A stretch of 64,000 nucleotides of DNA from Krasilnikovozyma curviuscula. Taxonomy: Eukaryota > Basidiomycota > Tremellomycetes > Cystofilobasidiales > Mrakiaceae. Shown here piece by piece: positions 21,421 through 33,256 of this stretch. Position 1 is the first letter of the stretch. Every line of letters starts with the position of its first letter. Under the pieces are notes generated by a model that saw only the letters and a list, made by a program, of their open reading frames with translations, ran no database searches and was not told where the DNA came from. Location of the stretch: positions 1-64,000 of the forward strand of contig MVAQ01000025.1 in NCBI GenBank assembly GCA_014825775.1. Direction: 5' to 3'. A program made the translations under genes and the position numbers.

Positions 21421-24151
21421 ATGCAAGCTGTCGCTTCCTCCTCGAAACTCACTTCAGCAGACCATGACCCAACGGTAGATGATTCAGCGTCGATAGATTC
21501 TGAGGACTGGGTAAGCTTGTCACTCTACTCGCGGTTTCAGGTTTCCCAGAACTGATAACTTTTCTGGTACGGCAACGCGCTTTGTTCGCGTAGGATGATC
21601 TGGTAGAAGCAGAACAAAGAGAGTTAGAAGAGAAAGGTATCTTTGTTGTGGGGATGGACGAGCACTTAGGTTTGTGTTTCTTAAATACGTTGCAGCTCCT
21701 GCGGAGCTGCTTGCCCACGTCGTCGTCCCGAACTGATAAACAGCAGCGTATACTTGCAGGACGTTACACAGACGAAGAGCTCATAGATCTTGTTGAACTT
21801 CTCAAGGAAGGCGGTAAGTCAACTCCAGCTCGATTAATGTTCAGCAACGCGCGCGCTTTCTAGCTCACCCACACTGGTTGCGTATTCCAGGGCAGAGAAG
21901 GTTCATAATGGAGCATCTTTCTACTCCATTGCTACAGCAGAAGTTCCTTCACAGCTTGAACGTTACGCTGGTACGTTGGCAACCGACCATGGCGCTGGGG
22001 AAAGTCTAAAGATAACCCACACTTTTTTTGTATATTCAATAGCCACGGTCGTTTCAAGCTGCCCATAATAAGGATGAGCTCCTGATTCCAGTCCTGAAAG
22101 TGATTCTTACGAGAATGTGAGTTTTTATCACCCAGCAGACTGTTGATATACTGCTCACTGTCTAGTCCCCTCTCTCAAGTCTTCGAAAAAGAGACAAACT
22201 ACCTCACCTGAACACGATAGATCAAGCCGTTGAGCTCATCAGAGGAGCCAAGCGAATACTTGTCCTGTCCGGCGCTGGAATATCCGTCAGCTGTGGAATC
22301 CCAGGTACGACCCCTAGAGCAGATGTGTCAACATCGCATACTGCAACTAATCAATCACCGTATTCAGACTTCCGTTCTCCTCATGGTATATACGCAAAGC
22401 TAGTTGCGGAAGGCAAATATCCACTAGACGACCCTCAGCAAATGTTTGACATCGACATTTTCAGAGAGGACCCAGGCATGTTCTATTCTTTCGCGAGGTA
22501 AGCCTTTTCACAAATTATTGTATTATGTGTTATCATTTGCATACCATCTAGTGTTTTTGATCTCGCTGCAGCCAAATCTATCGTAAGCGCGAATTCCTAC
22601 TTTATCCATCTGTTGCGACCACCGAGCTGACTGGTCTTCCAATGTTGAAAGCGTCCAACTTCACCCCGTCTCCCACTCACAAATGGATTAAAGCTCTCGA
22701 AGATCGTGGAAAGGTTGTTGATTGTTTTCGAACTCGCCGGTCGGCACAAAATTAACCCACTTTCAATTTCTTTCATAGCTGCTGCGAGATTACACGCAGA
22801 ACATTGACACACTTGAGACCAAGGTCGGATTGAATAATGTTATTCAATGTCACGGTATGTTTCATTGTCTCCCTCGATTTTTGGTATACAAATCAGGCTA
22901 ATTAGCTTCCCATATCAGGCTCGTTCGCCTGGGCTACGTGCTTGCGATGCTCACGTAAAGTTCCTGGAACTATCATCGAGAAGGAGATTATGAGCCAACA
23001 GATACCATACTGCTCGGTCTGTGAAGAAAGCTCCAAGAAGCGAAAGGAAGAGGCTGCTGAGCTGAAGAAAAAAACGAAGAAAGATGGGAGTAACGGGAAC
23101 AAGAAGAAGGCAGCCTGGAAGGAGGGTGTGAGCAGTGATGACGAGGAAGACTATAATAACTTCTTGGAGATGTCTGAGAAGGGTGTCATGAAGGTACAAG
23201 ATCCAGTTTCATCGCTCGTTTCGTTGTGAGCCCTGCTAATTTTGCTCTCCAACTTCCTTGCTCCAGCCTGATATTACGTTCTTTGGGTGTGTGGTTGTTC
23301 CTCTGTACTCGTACTAACCCTTTAAACTCAAGCTGTACCATCGTTGACTCAACTGCAGAGAGAAACTACATGATCGCTTTGGACAAAACCTGACACGAGA
23401 TCGTGATGAAGTCGAGTGAGTCTCCTTCTTCTCTGTATCAATGTACAGATCCTGCTCACCTTATTTTTTACACTCATAGTCTTCTCATCTGCATCGGTAC
23501 TAGTCTTCAAGTTGCACCTGTGTCTGAAGTTGCTGGTGGGTGTTACGTTCCTTCCACTTCGTCACTGCATTTAAAAGCTGATGTTTCCTCCATTCCCTCA
23601 TCACCAGTCCATCTACCCCATTCTGTGCCTCAAATCCTCATCAACAAAACCCCCATCAGACACTTCAGACAAGATGTAAGTCCCGCAGATTCTGCTCGAC
23701 AATTTTGATACTGAAAGCTGCGGTCGACTTCGTAGATCTGTTTGCTCGGTGAATGTGATAAAATTGTTCAATACATTTCTCAGCGGCTCGGATGGGACGA
23801 ATTGATTGACAAGGAGACACCTCTTGTCGCTGATCCTGAGCGTCTCGATGATACGTAAGTCGATAACTGTGTCAAGGTAGTGGATGACTGCTGACTTGCC
23901 GTTGTGTCTCCAGTCACTACTGGCTATTTGATGGAGCTGAGACAGCACCAATCACAAACCAATATCTCAGACCGCTCAATGCAGATGACGACGGGAGCTC
24001 TGACTCTGGTGCTTCGCGAACGAGTAGCATCGAAAAGCGAAGTAGATCAGATGATCAGGTCGATGAGCGCGATGTCAAGAAGATTAGACCTTCAAAAGAA
24101 GAGGAAGAGCCTGGGTCAGATGATAGCAGCCTCCCAGTGTTGCAGCGATGA
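21421..24151 (+). CDS. Sir2-class NAD-dependent protein deacetylase (Sir2/Hst1-like)
   Basis: This is a sirtuin that deacetylates lysines, probably on nuclear targets such as histones. Many short exons encode an N-terminal region (ending in [19 protein letters not shown]) that resembles the extra N-terminal domain of Sir2/Hst1 proteins. The catalytic core contains [51 protein letters not shown] and the catalytic histidine in QCHGSFAW. It continues with two zinc-ribbon cysteine pairs (CLRC and CSVC), [26 protein letters not shown] and INKTPI. A lysine-rich, then acidic insert of about 45 residues separates the second cysteine pair from PDITFFGE. The C-terminus is Ser/Asp-rich and ends SSLPVLQR. 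The start (AATATGCAAGC) is inferred. The core identification is firm; assignment within class I is less so. Confidence 0.9.
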
Positions 24152-24244
24152 GAAATATGTCCCTCTATTTACAGTGTCAGCACTTCACCTGCACTTTAAT
24201 GACGCGGTTCATCGGAATTTATAGTAACTACCCTCATCAACCAG

Positions 24245-24710
24245 TCAAATCTCTAGCTGTTCTATATTGGACTTGTCCTCCTCAGTTTTGGAAGTCACCT
24301 TAGGTAAACAAGTCAGTGGCAAGAATGAAGATATGTGCTGATCAAGTATAGACATACCAACGTGGGACTGAAGTGAACTTTGGAGGACGGAGATACCATC
24401 CCTGAGGGTAAGGATAGTGAAATAACTCTATCTGGAGATCCAATAGCTCTGAACTGTTCGTTCGCACTCTACAAAATCGGCTCAGTCAGTTTGTACCTAT
24501 CAGAGCCTACGGTTCAAACGAATTCAAACGATCTCACCTTCACAAAGTCATCACTGAAAAAACCATAGATATACTTCCGGGAGTCCTCAACCTTGTACCG
24601 CAAAGGCGCTGTTTCTAGGAGCGAAAAGAATGAGGCTCTGAGCAGAAGCAGATCTTTTACAGGCGAAACCTGCCTTCAGGGTAATGTTCGTAATGCTCCA
24701 TGTTTGCCAT
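24245..24710 (-). CDS. Small unidentified protein, four exons
   Basis: Minus-strand exons 24710-24670, 24637-24538, 24468-24358 and 24298-24245 have proper GT..AG boundaries (GTTTCG, GTGAGA and GTATGT donors) and splice in frame to 101 residues with no internal stop. The product starts MANMEHYEHYPEGRASFFSL, continues APLRYKVEDSRKYIYGFFSD, then ANEQFRAIGSPDRVISLSLP, and ends DKSNIEQLEI. No signal peptide, membrane segment or known motif is seen. I do not recognise the family. Support is the consistent phase across three introns and coding-like composition in a slot between two other genes. It is convergent with the Sir2-type gene (94 bases between stop codons) and tandem with the hydrolase upstream. 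The first intron donor is the weakest point, so the real start may differ. Confidence 0.6.
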
Positions 24711-24851
24711 TTTGATTCTAGAGAATGTGTTGTAGTTGAACGTAATTTTGGAAGAAGGTCCTGATTATAAACGGCTTTCTCAACCTTCTTGCATCTTCGA
24801 GGAAAGTCAACAAAAAACTACATCCGCCATTTACAAGATTTCCTTTCGATC

Positions 24852-26615
24852 TTAGATCAATCCATCATACACAGCCTTCTCAACCTCACACTTGTACTCA
24901 TGGATGATTTGAGCGTTAGAAGGCAGCATGTTCGAGCCGAAAACACACTGTAACGATCACATTGGCGCCATCGATCAGTCTTCTACCCATCTCAAGGAGG
25001 AGTCTACTACCATCAGCAGAACCTAACTCACAGCAATCTTTGAGACAGGATCGATCCAGTACTCTGTTGAACCCGCACCTCGCCAAGAAACTGAACCACC
25101 TCGCCTTCCGTACCCACATCGCTTTTTTCCGACGTCCTCACCCTTCAAGTTGAATCTGCGAACAGATATGCAGAGAAGCAAATAAGAATAAGTTTGAGGA
25201 AACAAGCAAATAGAGCAAAGGGACTCACAGGCAAGCACCTGTAGTCCAGTCCAATTCACCAGGCTTGAGATCTCCACCTTCTTTTATCCCGTAGAAGAAT
25301 CCGATCTTGGCAAGCAAACCAGGGTAGCAGGATGGGTTAAGAGATGGTTCGAAGATAGAAGCAACAGAATTCTTCGAAAGGGACAGCGCTGGACAGGCTG
25401 CGCTGGCGAGACGAGCTTTGAGTAGAGCCTGGAGAATCAAAACATAGTCGGTTGAGGTCGAGAAGATACCTCCTCCCCCAACAGGGTACTCAATTTCTTC
25501 CGTTTTACGTGGAAGAGTCAGTCCTGGGAACTGATCCTTCAGGACCTCCCACTCTCCTTCTGGTGTTCTCCATCTCAAAGGTTGGAGTCGGTCCGCCTGG
25601 TTCTGGGCGAATGGGAAGAACGTGGTCGCTTTCAGTCCCAGCGGCTTGCAAACGTGTTCTTGAAGATATTCTTCGTAAGAAACACCAGTGAGTTTGGGAA
25701 TGAGAAGCCCTAGCCATCTGAGATTAAGATTGAGTTTAAGCTGCTTGTCAGCTTCAACAGGTCAGACGCACATTAAAAGTCAACTTACTCAGCACTGTTA
25801 CCATACCAAAATGCAGTACCAGGCTCGTCCACAATGGGTGTGTGAATGAGGTTGTCCTGTTCACGTATCAGCGCGAAGATGATTTCCATTAAATTACTAT
25901 TAACTAAAAAGAGCAGCCGCAGCGGATCTACTCACAACTTTGCAGCTGTTGACAAATCCCCTGCCCTTTTCGCCTTCTTTGAGAGTCTTTCTGTAAAATA
26001 TTCATGATATTGAGTCAAAGGAAGACTCCGAACTGACCAATGTTTACGATTACTCACTTCCAACCTTGGACTTTAGGACCAAACTCCTCTCCAAAACCGC
26101 TGGACTGGTTGAGCATGTACTTCAGAAGGATAGGAGTGTTGGTTTCGCCCCAAACGACGTCCCCATTCGCGTTGATGTCTTTGATAACCTTCATAGGAAG
26201 GGCGAGCGTCGGGAAGTAAGAGTTGATTGGGCTGTCGAGACTGATGACGCCCTCATCTACCAACTGGAGAATGCACACTGCAGTAACGAGCTATAAACAA
26301 GGTGCATTTTTAGACTGCTGCCCATCAGAAACGCCCCGGAGTTGACCTACCTTGGTTGTCGAGGCGTAGAATTGGTAGTCATCCTTCGTCACTTCTCTGG
26401 AGCTCTCGTCCAAGAAATCAAACTTCCCAACTGAGAAAAAAAAGGATGCTTCAGCACTTGACTATTACTCACTTGGAAGAGTTGAACTCACCGGCCAATT
26501 CGAGGAGAATCTCATCCTCCGTCGCCAACGCGAAAGTTGAGCCTGGGAGAAGGTCTTTATACTTCTCAAAGACGGCAGCAACAGCCTTTTTTCCTGAATC
26601 TGATAATGAAGCCAT
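24852..26615 (-). CDS. Beta-lactamase / transpeptidase-fold serine hydrolase
   Basis: This is a serine hydrolase of the class C beta-lactamase/esterase superfamily that in fungi includes LovD-type acyltransferases and EstB-like esterases. From the ATG at 26615 (MASLSDSGKKAVAAVFEKY) the exons give PGSTFALATEDEILL and then YQFYASTTKLVTAVCILQLV, whose S-T-T-K is the catalytic SxxK. The core continues LDSPINSYFPTL, LLKYMLNQSSGFG, FWYGNSAEWLGLLI (the YxN motif), EEYLQEHVCKPLGL and EYPVGGGGIFSTSTDY. Downstream are the short CGYGRRGGSVSWRGAG segment and a C-terminus GSNMLPSNAQIIHEYKCEV. There is no signal peptide, so it is probably intracellular. The natural substrate cannot be told from sequence. 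No polyketide or other cluster lies beside it. The fold call is firm. Confidence 0.85.
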
Positions 26616-26816
26616 GTGTTCTGTAAGGTGAGATCTGGTAAGAGGAGGAGACGCCGTCGTCTTGAGAAAAGTCGGACTCCTCTCTCGATCTTTCTTCGGC
26701 AGATCGCTGGTGACGGATTTGACGTCGTGCTCAAAATCTCACTTTGTTGTTTTGATTTGGACATAGCCAAGCTGGTCTAAATAGGTATCGAAATACACAC
26801 CCGAGACAATATAATG

Positions 26817-29800
26817 TTACAGTTGAAATAAGAACCCACGCTCTTCTCTGACGGCGAACAGCACAATCAATGTTCCCGCCCCTTCACTGTCCTTTATGTC
26901 CTTTAGCTCCTCTCGTACGACGTTCGCATACCCTGGATGATTAGCGGGAAACCTATCCTTGATATTCCTCCAACTCTCCTCTTGATCTAGCCACGAAGAG
27001 TCGAAACTCATCTCGTTCAACAGCGCCGCCGAGATGTCCAGTCCGATAATCTGAAGTTGCGATTTAGATTGAGCTTGATATGTTCGAGCTAGCATGATAG
27101 AGGGTGGCAAAGACGTAAATACGAGCGGAGTAGAAGGATAAGAGATAACTTACCCTTCTCATACCACAAATTCTTGGATTGATGCCTGAACTGCTTCTTC
27201 ACCGGTCGCGTGTCCTTCGATCCGCCCTTCTCAATAGGCAAGATAAGCCTAACCAGATCCGGTGAAGCTACTGTTTTACTTGAAGGAACAGAAGTGAGAT
27301 CCAAATGAGATGCCGTTGATGAAGGACCAGACGCATTTGAATCTATTCGCCTCTGGTCGCCGATCAGTTGGCGAAGTTGTGGGACCAAGTCGTCCCGATT
27401 CACTGAAAAAGCGACAGAGAAAAGGGAATATCAGTTGCTCGTACCCAAACAAGAATTCATGATCGTGGATATACCTCTTCGTTCATCTGTTTCAGCTCGT
27501 GATCTAAGTACGCTTCGAATCTTTAGGAGCTGAGGGCCTTTCGTGATGACGACGTAGAGAATACCCTGAGCGAGACATTCTTGAATAACTTCTTCCATAG
27601 TAGATACGATGCCGTCGTCATACACTGTACCAAAAACGAGGTCGTTGGTCAGCTTGAGGACGAGGAAGCGAGGGGTGAGATCTACTCACTCAAATCAGCA
27701 CTCAGTCCATGCTTCCATAGCTCGCCGCAGATATTCATCCTTTCCTCCATCAGACCAGGAGAGAATGAGACGACATAAATATCACATCTTCGAGGTGTCC
27801 AACCGAAAGACCTGGTCTCTTCCTTCTCAGAGTTGATGAGGTTTTTTCCGATTGTCGATTCGTGCTTTCCAACAAAGTAAGCAATCTTCTCGAGTGCAAT
27901 TTGCATTCCAGCAACATGAGAGGAGATAGTCCTCTGAGTTGTTGTGTGTGGAATTCGGAAACGATCAATCATGTTGTCGTACCTATAAAGAACCTGTGTG
28001 AGTGCATGTGTGAGGAACAGTGAAGTTGATAGCGGCAACCTACCTTCCACCAACAGCCAAAACTTCTCGCTTTCCAACCTTTCTGATACATTCAAAGACG
28101 ATGCCACTCGTGAAAGATCGATGTGCAACTGTCGGCCTGAATAAGACCTTTCTAGAGACTCCGAGCTTGTTGATAAACCCAAGGACTGATCGAATTTCGG
28201 AGACCGCCCTCTCTAGTTGTATACGTTGGGTAGGAAAACGAACAAATAGCTTCTGCATGACACCTTCAAAGGTATCTGTGATGCACCATTTTTCCAAGGT
28301 CTCCAGAACTGGCCGAGTCACGGTCAGTTTCGCTCGAACGTCCTTGAATGTGACTTTCCCAGACACCTCCCTCAGAATGTCGCAAACTTCGAGACGGGCC
28401 GCAGCTGGAACATGCTGCAAAATGAGTTCATGAACTAAAGTATGTTCTCAGAGTCATTTTGTGGACTTTCGCGGTGGATGAGATTTCCTCTTACATACCC
28501 GAAGTGTGTGAAATGTGAAACTCCCATTCAAATCGTGAGAGACCTGGGAATGTGTCCAACACCTTGTCCAAAACTGAAAACAAAACCAGGTCGGTTTCCA
28601 GCACGGATGAAATGACATCACGTATAACGCTCACCTTCGATAATTTCTGCCTCTGATGCCATAGAGCGGACGGGAGAGAGAATGTCGTAGGTTGCTTCAG
28701 CGTATGTAAGAGGCTGTCCTTCATACGATGATTCACGGTAAGTAGTTCCGAAGTGATAGCGTTTGAGTCGAGATCTTTTGGAACGAGCGATCTCTCGAGC
28801 AAATGCTGGAATGTCCTCGCACTGTCAGTGACACTCATGAAATAGATAATACAGCATTAGTAACACTCACAAACAAGACCGTCATAAGGAAGTTCCACTA
28901 ATTTGCCCTGCCTAGTGAAGAAGCGAGCTCCACCTTCATGATCCTTTCTGTACTCCAGAAGCTCGGTGACTGGAAGTAATAACGGGGTTGCCCAATCGAT
29001 AGCACCATGTCGGCGGAACAAGTCAGACAGGAGATCCTTCACGATCCCCTCGTATACTCTGTGTTCTCGGGGGTTGGTTTCAGCATCCTGAAACGTGTAA
29101 TCCACCAGGGCACCGGGTAAACTCTCTGTTTGAATGGCAGTGTCAGAACGTTCAGATCAAACCCCATATCAGTTACACTCACGATTATAGATATGTTCAA
29201 ACAGAATAGGATACTTGGACGAAGAATGATTTGTGTACGTGCGCACTGTCGAAGTCCGCAGTGTTAGCACCTGTCGCGTAGGAATACTATGGGAAAGGAA
29301 AGAACTCACGAGCTTCCTTGAAGTACTCGTCTTTTTTGATTTCAGGTATTTTGCCACTTTCTAACAGAGCCTGAGGAAGCAAAGACAATAGGTCAGAAGG
29401 GGTGTTGAAACGATAAATCCCAATAACTCACCTTCGCACGAGGACGCTTGCTGGGATCATGTTGCAACAGCATCTGTATCACCTCAGTTTGCACCGGCAA
29501 GGCTGCTTTGGGAAAAGCAGGTGGGAAAATAATTTTCGGAGATCTCAGATCTCTGACAACAAAGGCCCTTTCCATAGCTGTTTCAAATGGAAAGCACATC
29601 TCGAAGAAGATGATCTGATAAAAAAAAGGTGATAATTTGTGAGATGAAGAAATAGGATTAAGGGAAAGAGGTAGGCTTACCCCCAAAGAATAAAGATCGG
29701 CCTTGTCGTTGTATCTACCTTCTGAATGAGGAAGTTTACGAGCACGAGACTCAACTTCAGGAGCAATATACAACGATGTACCAATTCCCGAAGTGAGCTC

Positions 29801-32800
29801 AGCAGCAGTAACAGCATGACCTCCGTTAGGTGGCGAGTGAACAACAGAGTTTTGAGCTGAAAGCTCTGAGTTGAACGTGTCAGTAGCAGCAAGTCCGAAA
29901 TCACCAATCTTTATGTCCCCCTCCCGATCTAAAAAAAGTCTCTAGTCAGCTCTAACACGGGTTAAGAATTATTTTAGTCAAGTTTACCAATCATCAGATT
30001 AGATGGCTTTAAGTCACGATGCACGATCCCCAGGGAACTCATGTGTTCTAATGCTTCTAAAATCTGCCTAAACAGCCGCCATGCATTTTCCTCAGTCAAA
30101 CCCGCCGCAATTGTTTCTTTAAGGGTTTGATTCTCAACATATTCCTGAAACAGAGTTGAAGGTACATTTGAGAATAGACCTATAAGAGCAAGAACCAAAG
30201 GGACCATCACTGACCATCTGAATATACAAAGTACGACTTCCATAGACCACAGAAGATGCGTTCGTGTTTTCAAGAGTCTGTCCAGAAGGTGTTCCAGCCG
30301 GAGAAGAATCCACCATGCCTGAAACAGTTCCAGCCCCGTCGTCGGAGTTGGTCACATCGGTTTCCTCTCCATTTTCATCAGAATCTTCATCTGATTCCTC
30401 TTCATCATCATCTTCATCATCATCAGCTCCGAAATGGATACTAGGGAAACTGGTGCTCCGACTCTCCCGACCTCTCACAGAAAGAAAATCATCATTTTGA
30501 AGGTGGAGCATATCATCGTCGAACGGTTCTGGGGTCGCAGAGTGTGAGGTACCGTTGGTGGAGGAAGCTGCACTTGTGGAAGCTGAGGAGTTTTCCGACT
30601 GATTTGACATGGCATTTTCCATTACAGCGGAAGTGATACGAGGTTTGACGGGCGTTTTGACAGGTGGAGACGGAGAGGGCTCGGTGTCCTGAAGATTGTC
30701 TTCTACCTCCAGCCAGCAGGAGTAGTATCGTACAATGTGACGGTGGTCAAGTCTACTAAGAGCGTTAACCTATGGTTTGGACTGATCAGCAAAACAAGAA
30801 CAATATAGGTCCCTCGTAATAAATATGTAAAACTCACCTCACGGAAGACCTTCTGTTCGTTGTCTTCCGGCCGCAGCTTTACCTTTTTGATCGCATCTTA
30901 AATAGGTTACATTCGTCAACCACTGAATCCCTACCTTGTTATTGGTAATAGGTCCATGTACTCACAGAACATTCCGTCCAGCCTCTTTTTGGCTTTCACT
31001 ACCTTTCCAAAACCACCTGCTCCTAAGAACTCCACTTCTTCGAAATCTTCCTGATACCTTGATTTAAATTGAGGAGCGTGTCCAGCGGCATTCATAACAC
31101 TATTGTTGAAAAATGGCACACTACCAGTGAAAACACCTGGCGACCGGGCTAACGGAGTTCTGCTATTCATGTCTGATAGACCCAGATTTGTTAGTAAAAG
31201 GCACAAATGACACAGAGGACAAATCATAGCAGTAAAATGAGAGTTTCTCACCAGTGAGTAAGGTCTGAGATTTACGAGGTTGGTATCGGAGCTGGACAGT
31301 GGACAGCTTGTAAATAACGGCAGCAGCGGACAGACGCTGGTGAGGGTTGCTATGCAACATCCCCTTCAGTACCTCTGGAATAGGGTCTAGCATCTCAATC
31401 TCATCTATAGTAGCAATTTCGTAGTCACTTCAGTAGTGCATTTACAGGGAAGAAAGAGAGACAAACGCACCGGATGCCAACAATGAAGTCACATCAGTGT
31501 ACCTAGTAAGGACATCCATACCCCAAACCATCCTCAAGAAGGTGATTCCAGCATGCCACATATCTCTAGGTGCAGTGAAAGAGTAGATGTTGTTGACTTC
31601 ATCGGGGGATTTCCAGTTGAAAGGAATATCGAGCTCAGTTTCCGATGTGGATGACGCCGGCAAAAAGGGATTGGAACGATCCATGTCTACAATTCGTCTC
31701 CTGAATGTAGGCTCAGAGAGCCTTGCACCTTCTGAAGATGAAAGCACCACTGTGTCGAGATTGATGTCTAGTGGGAAGAGGGGAAGTGATGTTAGGAAGT
31801 CTAATCGGGTCAAACCATCAATTTACGTACGATCATGAGTTAGACCATGCTTCTTTAATGCTTCCAACCCAGCCAAAATTTGGATAAGATGATCAACAGC
31901 CGCTGTCAGGTCGAGCCTTCCTGACACTTTGAGGACTTCTCGCAACCTCTCCTGCCTCTCCGTGCGTTGGCTCAGCAAGCACAGTCGTGGCCAACCTTTG
32001 GGACTTTGGCATAGTTTGATTGAAAGAAGGGGAACAATCTGAGTTGATGGGAGCGGAAGCAGTCGGTGGCAGACAGACACCAAGTTGGACAGCTTGGATT
32101 GACCTTGGGTGGTTGCGTAGTAAGGGTTCTCAAAGTCTATGATGCGAACTGAGAGAAAAGCTGACGACGGATCTGACAAGAAGGAGTAATCTGGAGCTGA
32201 AGATGAGTTTCGATTGCTTGAAGAATCATCGCTAAGGGATAGTGAGCTTATTGATGGGGTTGCCAGGGTTGTCAAGTCGAAGTCGTCGCTGAGCACGCCT
32301 ACGAATTCCGTCCCCACTCTCTTCCTGATCCCAGGTCCAACGAAGTTCCAAGTCCCTTCCAATCCCTCTTCTTTCGAGAAGGAAACAGCAGTCCATTCAC
32401 TTTGATCCCTTGACTGCGCCTCCTGTTCTTCAAGAGTTTTAGTCTGAAGTTTCTTCTGATGCGATTCGAGCTGCAAAGTGATATCCAATGCCTGAGCTTT
32501 CCTTAGCTCCTCCAACTTCTTTTTTTCCTCAAAAGCACTCTGTGCAAGTGCCTTTTGGGGCGAGGTGGGGTAAAGAAATGTCGAAAGAGATGAACGAGTC
32601 AGTCGAAACAGTGGCGCAGCAAACGCGAATGACTCGAACGAACTGCTTTGTTTTCTTCTTCTCTCTTTCCCATTTCTACCAAGAGTGACACTCCATCATT
32701 TACTGTCTTGTCTGATATATTGTGGTGGTCAGTTACCCATTCTTCAATGAAAGTTGCGATCTGTTGCGACATCACAAGCGAGAAGTACACTGTTAGTTCT

Positions 32801-33256
32801 TGGAAAGGACCGCGAAGGAAACAACTCTCGGAGCTTACATCGAAGACTACAACCTGCCCCATTTCTTCTTTGGCTTTAGCATGTATCAGTCTTGTCAATT
32901 GAGCAACTTGCGAATTTGAGATGCCTTTAGGATGTGCAAGAGTGAGAGTAGGCGAAACTTTGGGATACGTTTTCGAATACTGATCCAAAATGAGAGTCAG
33001 ATAATGGCAGAGTTTCGACCCACAGAAAGAGCATACAGACCTTCACAATGAGAACTACTCCAACCTCTTCTCTCAGCTTCTCGTCTTGGCTCTTCAAGGA
33101 GATACCGAATTCAGGCAGAGCAGCACCTTGGACTTTACCCCAAGCTACATTGGGTTTGTTGGGATATAGTTTGGCATGATCTTCAATGAAATCTTCATTG
33201 TAGATCGATTTCAATACCTCTAATTCTGTTTGTTGGGCTTCTAGGTATTCTGCCAT
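26817..33256 (-). CDS. GCN2: eIF2alpha kinase Gcn2
   Basis: This cytosolic kinase senses uncharged tRNA during amino-acid starvation and phosphorylates eIF2alpha. The domain order is complete. An N-terminal RWD domain (ATG at 33256, AEYLEAQQTELEVLKSIYNE) is followed by a degenerate pseudokinase region (about 32500-31450). The active kinase has the glycine loop FLGAGGFGKVVKAK (about 31040), an acidic insert of about 100 residues rich in D/E/S (30330-30620), HRDLKPSNLMIG, GDFGLAATD and an activation segment GIGTSLYIAPEVE. A histidyl-tRNA-synthetase-like domain contains TFQDAETNPREHRVYEGIV, FTRQGKLVELPYD and VGGRYDNMI. A C-terminal dimerisation/ribosome-binding part includes CDIYVVSFSPG and LAQGILYVVITKG. 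About 20 exons are spread over 6.4 kb, making it the largest complete gene on the minus strand. It starts across a 2-kb gap from the chitinase gene. Confidence 0.95.
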
